A stretch of DNA of 64,000 bases from Acidobacteriota bacterium (GTDB taxonomy: Bacteria; Acidobacteriota; Terriglobia; Bryobacterales; Bryobacteraceae). Positions 18,249 through 24,070 of this stretch are shown here, one piece after another. The DNA lies in the NCBI GenBank assembly GCA_016185425.1, contig JACPNQ010000026.1:1-64000 (forward strand), given 5' to 3'. A program made the position numbers and the translations under genes. The notes under the pieces were generated by a model, which saw only the letters and a list, made by a program, of their open reading frames with translations, was not told where the DNA came from and searched no databases. Each line of letters starts with the position of its first letter. Positions within the stretch are counted from its first letter, which is position 1.

Positions 18249-19280
18249 TTACAAGGGCGGCGAGGCCGTCACCAGCGTACCGGCCCGGAACCGCTTCTCC
18301 AGGGATAGGGCCGCGCGCTTCATTTCTTCGATATTTATCGGGCCGCGCTTCTGCCAGAGGTTTATCTTTTGCACGCTGTAGAAGTAAACTTTCCCTCTGT
18401 CCGGAAACTCGCCGCGGAGAGGGGCCAGGAGCTCCTCAGAGAGCAAACCGCCTTCCGCTCCCTGGTTGTCCTGACGGAGAAAATCGTCCCACCAAAGGAA
18501 CTTGGTCACCGGACCATGAAAATCGACAGGGATGTAGTCCTTCTCGCGCGTTCCGAGGCGATACATCAAGATAAAGTGCTGGGGCCGCTCGCGGTCAACG
18601 GCGTACCGCCATGGACCGGAGACAGTCCATTTTCCTACCGCGACATCACCGAGTTGGCGAAAGTTTTCCGCGTAATTCTCGCGCCAGCCGTCCGTGGGCC
18701 AGTCCCGCCTTGCGGCAAAGAAGGCGCGCCTGTCTGCGTGCAGAGTCACGCCGCCGGCGAGATAGCGTATGTTTCTTTTCGCGGTCTCCATGCTGTACTG
18801 CTTCTGGTAGCCGAGCCAGTCATAGAGCACACGCTTTTCCTGGTCCAAGAGCCGTACGCGCCATGCGGGCTCGTGGACGGGATCGCGATCATACATCTCG
18901 CGCGTCACCTTCCACTTCCAGCGTCCGCCGGTAGTCTCCTCGGCGATGTCATCGTTAGGCCGCCGGGTGAAACCGGGGATCCGCTCCAGTTCCAGATCCT
19001 CCGCAAATACAGTGAGCAGCAGCGTTTCCGCGTACGATGTATACCCGTTCCAGTGGGACGCGTTTTTGCGTTTCACCGTAAACACGGCCGAGTCGGCGCT
19101 GACGTTTGGTTCGAGGACGCTTGCCTGCCACTCCTCCGGGATGCGGGCGCGGCCCAATTCACCGAGGGTGACATCGACCATTTTCCTTCGCTCCCAGACG
19201 CGTTCCCGGTGATAGAGGCCGCAGGCGCAAGCGCCAGCCGCCGCCAACCCCAGAAAACAGATGATGGTTGTCGCGTTCAT
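18249..19280 (-). CDS. Hypothetical protein with N-terminal membrane anchor
   Basis: This 343-residue protein begins with one hydrophobic segment (TTIICFLGLAAAGACACGLY) and is otherwise soluble and rich in Trp, Tyr and Arg. The cysteine following GA could be a lipidation or anchor site, but a clear lipobox is not present. I recognise no domain. Near its C-terminus GKVYFYSVQKINLWQKR resembles the exosortase-associated EpsI/transmembrane processing families only weakly. It is convergently unrelated to ada, separated by about 60 bases, and its start is only 101 bases from the divergent NTF2-like gene. Confidence 0.6.
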   Translation of the reverse strand: MNATTIICFLGLAAAGACACGLYHRERVWERRKMVDVTLGELGRARIPEEWQASVLEPNVSADSAVFTVKRKNASHWNGYTSYAETLLLTVFAEDLELERIPGFTRRPNDDIAEETTGGRWKWKVTREMYDRDPVHEPAWRVRLLDQEKRVLYDWLGYQKQYSMETAKRNIRYLAGGVTLHADRRAFFAARRDWPTDGWRENYAENFRQLGDVAVGKWTVSGPWRYAVDRERPQHFILMYRLGTREKDYIPVDFHGPVTKFLWWDDFLRQDNQGAEGGLLSEELLAPLRGEFPDRGKVYFYSVQKINLWQKRGPINIEEMKRAALSLEKRFRAGTLVTASPPL

Positions 19281-19381
19281 CCATAATCTCTAGCGTGGGT
19301 TGCCGGCGGAACTTCTCAGCCCCAGCCCTTTTGCCGGAGTCTTCGGGTGTACTAGAATGCAGGAACCCCAATAGGTTACCC

Positions 19382-19966
19382 ATGTATACACGAATTCTTT
19401 GGCTTGCAGTATTTTCCCTTGCACTGATAGCGCAACAGGATGATCCGCACGCGGAGGACCGCAAGCTGCTGTTGAAGATTCTTCGCGAGGTGGAGGCGTC
19501 GATCAACGCGCAGAACCTGGACGGCATGGTGAAGCAGATGGACGCGAACGCGACGGTGGTTTGGGAGAACGGGGAGGTGTCACGCGGGCCGGCGGAGATC
19601 CTGGCTTATTACGACAGAATGATGAAAGGTCCGGACCGGATTCTGACGAAGTATACGACTACGGCGAAAGTCAGCGGGCACGCGCGTTTTCTCGGTAATG
19701 GCGACATAGCGATTGCGGACGGGACGATGGAGGACGAGTTTTCGCCCGTGGTTCGGAGTCCGTTCCGGCTAAGTTCGAAATGGACGACGACGGTGGCGAA
19801 GATCAATGGAGAGTGGAAGGTAGTGTCGCTGCATCTGTCGGCGAATGTGTTTAATAACGTTCTGATCGACGACGCGAAGGCGATGCTGGTTTATACGAGC
19901 GGGGGCGGGTTGCTGCTGGGCGGGTTGGCCGGGTGGTTCCTGGGGCGCCGGGGAAGGAAGAGTTAG
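19382..19966 (+). CDS. Exported NTF2/SnoaL-like protein with C-terminal membrane tail
   Basis: This 194-residue protein starts with a signal peptide (MYTRILWLAVFSLALIAQQD). An NTF2-like fold follows over residues 25-155 (LKILREVEASINAQNLDGMV, VVWENGEVSRGPAEILAYY, KINGEWKVVSLHLSANVF), close to the DUF4440/SnoaL group. The end is a glycine-rich hydrophobic stretch and a basic tail (GGGLLLGGLAGWFLGRRGRK), as in tail-anchored periplasmic or sorted proteins. NTF2-like domains bind small ligands or act as isomerases, but no catalytic residues can be assigned. The start at 19382 puts the signal peptide at residue 1. Confidence 0.7.
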   Translation: MYTRILWLAVFSLALIAQQDDPHAEDRKLLLKILREVEASINAQNLDGMVKQMDANATVVWENGEVSRGPAEILAYYDRMMKGPDRILTKYTTTAKVSGHARFLGNGDIAIADGTMEDEFSPVVRSPFRLSSKWTTTVAKINGEWKVVSLHLSANVFNNVLIDDAKAMLVYTSGGGLLLGGLAGWFLGRRGRKS

Positions 19967-20039
19967 GCGATTGCTGAAATGATGCACTTGACATACCCGG
20001 CCGGAAGGCCTCTGGCTGGCGGGCACCCAAGCCGCTAGC

Positions 20040-20201
20040 CTACATCGCCCGCTTCTTGCGGACCTTCTTCTTCGCGGTGGTTGGGTTCGCTCCTGGAGGC
20101 GGCATATCTGCGCTCGGCTTGACTTTGAGTAAACCAGCCAAACCAGCCAAAGCGTCCCGTTCCCTCAGTGGGATACGAACCGGATTGTCGGTATTCGCCA
20201 T
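20040..20201 (-). CDS. Small hypothetical protein, 53 aa, basic tail
   Basis: The minus strand from the ATG at 20201 encodes a 53-residue protein: an acidic/neutral front (ERDALAGLAGLLKVKPSADM) and a strongly basic end (TTAKKKVRKKRAM). It has no membrane segment and no known motif. The composition looks coded and the codon use matches the neighbours, but no clear ribosome-binding site is seen. The same DNA also has a longer open frame, which has poorer composition. Confidence 0.4.
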   Translation of the reverse strand: MANTDNPVRIPLRERDALAGLAGLLKVKPSADMPPPGANPTTAKKKVRKKRAM

Positions 20202-20271
20202 ACAACCTCAGTGCTAGTCTCGAAATAATTCGACATGCAATAACATAGACACCACAACTAATAGTGGTCAT

Positions 20272-20634
20272 CGATCCTATTGGCCCTAGTTTAGGGTACC
20301 GATTTCCAATTTTACAAGAAGATTTTCTGTGTAGCCGGAATCTTGGCTAGCTGATCTGGACGGCTTTGGTGCCTATTTTGAGCACCGTAGGATTAAATCC
20401 TATTTTTTAGGACTAAGTGCTTGCCCTGGAGTGTGTCTAGGTGTACCGTGTAAATGGGGGCCGTGCTCCGGCCCCCGGTGTTTAATCTCTTGAAGAAACG
20501 AGAGATTGGATGGGCTAAAGCAAACTAAAAACACGCTTGGATTAGCGATTGGACGAGAGGCACGGTCTGTATTCACCGCCCTTGTCGCATTTTCAATATA
20601 GCATAGGCGCATCGCTCGGGGAAGAGGTATAGTC
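20272..20634 (+). other. Gene-free leader region with a cluster of hairpins
   Basis: No gene is visible. Four inverted repeats occur in 140 bases: GGTGC/GCACC at 20368-20386; TAGGATT/AATCCTA at 20388-20402 followed by six T residues; a perfect 7-bp G/C stem at 20456-20476 (GGGGGCC ... GGCCCCC); and AATCTCT/AGAGATT at 20484-20507. The second looks like a plus-strand terminator although no known plus-strand gene precedes it, so a short untranslated RNA could end there. The last two lie in the likely leader of the gene at 20635, whose ribosome-binding site is GGGGAAGAGG. Confidence 0.4.
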
Positions 20635-21180
20635 ATGAAAATTAACGATCAACTGAAGCCGCAGTATACGGCCGTCATCTCTGATCTGGAGGTAGAGCGC
20701 GATGCTATCCATAAGGAATTGGGAGCACTACAAAAGAGAATCCGCGAACTCGACAATACGCTCGTAACTCTGCGGCATCGGGTCGATCCAGGCTACGCAC
20801 CGCCCTCCAAGATCGTTGAGTTGCGACACCGCGATCCCAGCTTCCCCGAGAACGAAAAATACACGCGCATCGGTGTCCGATGGGCGATATTGCATTTACT
20901 TGGAGAGCGAGGTCCTCTGGCTACGGCTGATATCGCGGATGCCTTGGTTCAGCGTGGGGTACGAACCAAGGCAGCGAATTTCACAAACAACGTATCCGCG
21001 ATGCTGACTGCCACGATGCGTACCAAGGGATCCGAAGAAGTGGAGTCTGTCGCCAGCAAGTGGCAACTGACCGAGAACGGGAGGAACAAGCTCGCGAAAA
21101 TCGTAGCCTCTCCCGATTTCTTAAACGCTTGTCCATGGGCCGAAGCCCCTGCTGTTGCTGCGGCAGGGGCGGCCCACTAA
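20635..21180 (+). CDS. Coiled-coil plus winged-helix protein, unknown function
   Basis: This 181-residue protein has an N-terminal coiled coil (about residues 12-50, including DLEVERDAIHKELGALQKRI). A compact helical domain that looks like a winged helix covers residues 75-160 (IGVRWAILHLLGERGPLATA, DIADALVQRGVRTKAANFTN, WQLTENGRNKLAKI). The pattern is that of a DNA-binding or modification-controller protein that may dimerise through the coil. A purine-rich ribosome-binding site precedes the ATG. No named family is recognised. It stands in an accessory segment just before a tRNA-like gene. Confidence 0.6.
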   Translation: MKINDQLKPQYTAVISDLEVERDAIHKELGALQKRIRELDNTLVTLRHRVDPGYAPPSKIVELRHRDPSFPENEKYTRIGVRWAILHLLGERGPLATADIADALVQRGVRTKAANFTNNVSAMLTATMRTKGSEEVESVASKWQLTENGRNKLAKIVASPDFLNACPWAEAPAVAAAGAAH

Positions 21181-21246
21181 CAAAGAAGGAGGAACACTAA
21201 TGACGCGTCCCCCATAATCTGAGCTTCTCAACTTCTGACAATTTGC

Positions 21247-21346
21247 GCGGTAGTGGCGAAATCAGCAGACGCAGTGGATTTGGGTTCCACGGGGTAGGCC
21301 CTCAGAAGCATTGCCCGTGCAGGTGCAAATCCTGTCTACCGTACCA
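21247..21346 (+). tRNA. Leucine-type (class II) tRNA-like gene with UGG anticodon
   Basis: A complete cloverleaf can be drawn. The acceptor stem is 21247-21253 with 21336-21342, with one G-T pair at its end. The D stem is GCG/CGC, the anticodon stem GTGGA/TCCAC, and the T stem 21319-21323 with 21331-21335. An encoded CCA follows discriminator A at 21343. The D arm and anticodon-stem context are those of bacterial leucine tRNAs, and the variable region is very long (28 bases). The seven-base anticodon loop is TTTGGGT, giving UGG, a proline anticodon, where leucine tRNAs would have UAG. The T loop reads TGCAAAT, replacing the nearly invariant U55 by G. It may be a pseudogene or a noncanonical tRNA. 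Confidence 0.6.
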
Positions 21347-21357
21347 CGTCCTTGCAA

Positions 21358-21404
21358 TCACAGTATACCGTGATAATGCAGGGCCGTGGCAACTGAAATT
21401 TCAG
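21358..21404. promoter_or_regulatory. Two short palindromes upstream of a small gene
   Basis: TCACAGTA/TACCGTGA at 21358-21373 is a 16-base palindrome with one mismatch. CTGAAATTTCAG at 21393-21404 is a perfect 12-base palindrome. Both lie between the tRNA-like gene and the 59-residue gene and have the size of dimeric repressor sites. There is no direct evidence of binding. Confidence 0.3.
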
Positions 21405-21445
21405 GCAAGCGCGAACCCAAGCGCGCCTAGAAAGAGATAGCCAAA

Positions 21446-21625
21446 ATGGCTCAAGTTGGAACCAATCACGCTGTAGGGACTCCGGCCCCGGACACCGGAC
21501 AATACCGTCATACGATGTGCCCCAACACGGCGATCTACAACAGGGGAAACATTCTTGCACCGTGCCAGAATGTCTACTGCCCGGTGCGTGGTGCTGCCTG
21601 GACTCTTGTCCAGAAACTCACTTAA
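21446..21625 (+). CDS. Small cysteine-containing protein, 59 aa, weakly YjzC-like
   Basis: This 59-residue protein has a conserved-looking layout: GTPAPDTGQYRHTMCPNTAI, then a glycine and CQN..CPV pair, then a tryptophan near the end (AAWTLVQKL). The APxxGxY start and final tryptophan recall the small YjzC-type proteins of Bacillus, whose function is unknown; the cysteines here could bind a metal. GAGATAG precedes the ATG as a weak ribosome-binding site. The stop codon lies inside a tandem 15-base duplication. Confidence 0.5.
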   Translation: MAQVGTNHAVGTPAPDTGQYRHTMCPNTAIYNRGNILAPCQNVYCPVRGAAWTLVQKLT

Positions 21626-21643
21626 CGCAAACTCACTTAACGC
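21614..21643. repeat. Tandem duplication of 15 bases
   Basis: AAACTCACTTAACGC occurs twice, head to tail, at 21614-21628 and 21629-21643. It covers the stop codon of the 59-residue gene and reaches the end of the convergent 115-residue gene. It could be a slippage duplication or a footprint left by a mobile element. Confidence 0.8.
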
Positions 21644-21980
21644 GGTTTATGAAGGCGGACACATCGTGGTTCGCATAACCTAGCAATCGGCCCATGGTCC
21701 ACATTCCAAATTCGGATGTGGCATGGGCCGATTTCAATTCAGCAATCAGCTTGGCCGCAAGATCGTCCCGATAAATCCAAAGGGATGCCCGCCCGCATTT
21801 CTGGTCTTCTGTGTCATCGAGAACTTTGCAGCCCTCCTGTGTCGCAATGGCGAACACCCTTTCTCGGTAGTCTGCTGGACAGTCCAATTGAGCCGCGAGA
21901 CTCATCCCGGTGTTGACGCGCTCGCAATAGGCTACGGCCTGTCCATCTAGGAACCCCTCGATGTAGGTAAACGAATCCAT
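21633..21980 (-). CDS. Hypothetical protein, 115 aa, companion of the IS1595-type transposase
   Basis: This 115-residue soluble protein is not recognised. It starts 9 bases after the transposase frame ends, on the same strand, so the two are probably co-transcribed. IS1595-family elements are known to carry passenger genes in some subgroups, and this gene is in the right place to be one. Visible structure is mainly helical, with a hydrophobic WTMGRLLGYANHDVSAFI end and three cysteines. It has normal codon use for the window and an ATG start. No terminal inverted repeat beyond its 3' end was recognised. Confidence 0.55.
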   Translation of the reverse strand: MDSFTYIEGFLDGQAVAYCERVNTGMSLAAQLDCPADYRERVFAIATQEGCKVLDDTEDQKCGRASLWIYRDDLAAKLIAELKSAHATSEFGMWTMGRLLGYANHDVSAFINRVK

Positions 21981-21989
21981 TCGTTCACT

Positions 21990-22930
21990 CTATTCCTTTG
22001 GCTGTTTCAACATCAACCGCTTGCCATTCGTCTTTTCGCAAGCCAGAACAAACCGCTCCGCGTCTGGCATCTGGCGGACGTTGTAGCGGAAATCGAACTC
22101 TCGAAGGTATTTGTCGAGGTACTGCTTGCCGACATGGTGGAACACGCCGTGAATACCGTGCTTCAGGATGGAGAAGTAGCCCTCGACCGTGTTTGTCGTG
22201 ATGATCTGACCGTCTTCATGGCGCGCATATTCCTTCTGCTTGTGGTTGACCGCACTGTGCTTCCAGCCGTACTTGGAGAGTTTCAATTTGTGCGCCTTGT
22301 CGGTCATGATATGCGCGTTGTCCTTGTCAATCATCTCGTCGAGTACTGGCCGCAATTTCCCCCCGGTGATCTTCTCGGCGTTCATGGAGCGAACCGTACC
22401 GTCGCGCTGAAGGATGGAGACCACGGGTGTTTTGTTCTCGCGCGGATTGAAACCGGGCCGGCCTCTTCTCGGAGCGCCTTCCTTCAGTGCCGGTGGATTC
22501 ACTTTTCCGCCAACCCAAGTTTCATCGATTTCAATAACACCGTCCAGTTTCTCGGCTAATGGTTCCTGGCCGAGCGCCCATCGAATGCGGTGGCACATGA
22601 ACCACGTCGTCCGGTAGCTTCCAAGTTGCACGCCATTCTCATCGGTCCCCCAAAGGTTCCGCCACAACTGGTATGCGGAGATTCCCTTCTTCGATGAGCA
22701 CATCAAATGAATCGCGAGAAGCCACTTATGCAAAGGGATTTTCGAGTCTGAAAAGATAGTGCCGACCGTTACCGTGAACCGCTTTCGGCATTGACGGCAC
22801 TTCCAAAGTCCCTTGCGAATGGTTTTTCCCTGAAGGCGATACGCTGAGTCGACCGATTCGCAATGCGGGCAAACCGGCCCATGCGGCCACCTACTCCCTT
22901 CTAGATGCTCGCGTGCGGCGTCTTCATCGC
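21990..22930 (-). pseudogene. IS1595-family transposase lacking its N-terminal start
   Basis: The frame encodes an N-terminal zinc ribbon (CPHCE ... CRQCRKRFTV), then the characteristic IFSDSKIPLHKWLLAIHLM segment. The IS1595 catalytic core follows, with DETWVGGK, IMTDKAHK and NTVEGYFSILKHGIHGVFHH, supplying the D-D-N/H residues. The conserved region opens with DAAREHLEG..WPHGPVCPHC, but no ATG or GTG precedes it: the frame simply runs on into sequence belonging to the pseudogene on the other strand. The 5' end of the element therefore seems to be truncated near 22930. An internal TTG at 22733 would skip the zinc ribbon. Confidence 0.8.
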
Positions 22931-22954
22931 CGCCGCAGCCCCCCGCGGCAGGTT

Positions 22955-23557
22955 CGCCTTGACTCCTGGAAAGAAATTGCAGCGTATCTGAACCGCGATG
23001 TGCGCACGGTTCAGCGGTGGGAAAAGACTGCGTGACTTCCGGCGAAACGCCTGCAGAAACCGGGTTTGCGCGCAGTCTATGCGTATACGACCGATATCGA
23101 TAACTGGCTGAAGCCGCAGAACACAGAAGCGCCGGCTCCGGCCCTGCCGCTGGTCGAGAAATCTTCGCGCACTCTCTATATCGGCTTCGGGGTTGTGACC
23201 GCGACGCTCCTGGTCATTCTCGTCGGCTAGCGGTACGTCCCCGCCCAGCCGGCGGCGCTGACCTCGCGCCCGATCACCTCCGACCCCGGCGCGGAACGCG
23301 ATCCCGATTTCTCGCCCGTCGGAAAGTACATCGCTTACGCGGCATCGCCCCCCACATCCACCACCGAAATGTACGTGCGGCAAATAGGTGGAGGGGCGCC
23401 GATCCGCCTTACCTCCAACGCGGACGGAAACAGCCTTTCGCCGGCGTGTCGCCCGATGGCACGAAGATCGCATTCGTTCGCGGTGAGCCAATGAAGTCGG
23501 TGAGCTTGCTGCTGATCCCAGCCTTTGGCGGCCCCGTACGCCTACATGACTTCTTCG
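22955..23557 (+). pseudogene. Decayed acidobacterial HTH / TolB-like (PD40) protein
   Basis: The plus strand encodes RLDSWKEIAAYLNRDVRTVQ followed by RWEK, the helix-turn-helix opener of many acidobacterial regulators. A stop codon (TGA near 23031) interrupts it, and a linker with a single membrane segment (YIGFGVVTATLLVILVG) ends in another stop (TAG near 23229). PD40-type propeller units come next (RDPDFSPVGKYIAYAAS, MYVRQIGGGAPIRLTS and, in another frame, SPDGTKIAFVRGEP). At least two stops and a frameshift disable it, and its start is missing at the transposase junction. Such proteins normally continue for several hundred residues of propeller or TPR. Confidence 0.75.
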
Positions 23558-23921
23558 CTCACAGGCACGCTGCAGGACAACAATGGCGACGGCGGCGCCG
23601 CGACGAATCTCAGCCACGTGCCACTCATAAACGGGTTTAACCAAACGGGTTCAACCAGAACGCTCTCGCGCTCGGGGCCGACTGCGCGATTCTGGGAGCA
23701 AGCTCAGCAGGACAAGTTCATTCGGCGGCAATTTCGGCCCCTTCACCGGAGATGTTTCCACCAACAGCACTCCGTCTATCGGTATCTCGTTCAGCACCCG
23801 GATCACCTACAACGACCTGGTTACCTATTCCGGCCGGGTTAGCGTGCAGAATCAGGTCGCGATCCCCGAGCCGGCAACGGAGCTGCTGTTGCTGGTGTCG
23901 CGGTTTCGACCGGAGAACTGA
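23525..23921 (+). pseudogene. Fragment of a PEP-CTERM-type exported protein
   Basis: One frame encodes TNLSHVPLINGFNQTGST. After a frame change near 23715 another continues with FGPFTGDVSTNSTPSIGISF, ITYNDLVTYSGRVSV and ends VAIPEPATELLLLV..RFRPEN-stop. The IPEPATELLLL tail is a PEP-CTERM sorting signal (the motif recognised by exosortase) with a shortened end. No signal peptide or start is preserved. A frameshift and the lost 5' end make it a pseudogene fused by deletion to the upstream regulator remnant. Confidence 0.6.
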
Positions 23922-24070
23922 CCCGTGTCGCGAATCCACTCCGCTATCATAGGGAGATTACCGGAACAATGCGCCCCGGGGCATCCGCGCCGAAGCCCTT
24001 CCCCGCTACAGCCGAATACTGACGCGGCGTGCCAGGGACCGGGCCGGTGGTGTCGTCTGGATTCGCTGGA

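Noticed and set aside
21247..21346. tmRNA half or selenocysteine tRNA
   Set aside because: The acceptor and T arms fit an ordinary class II tRNA, the anticodon is not UCA and no tag-coding region follows.
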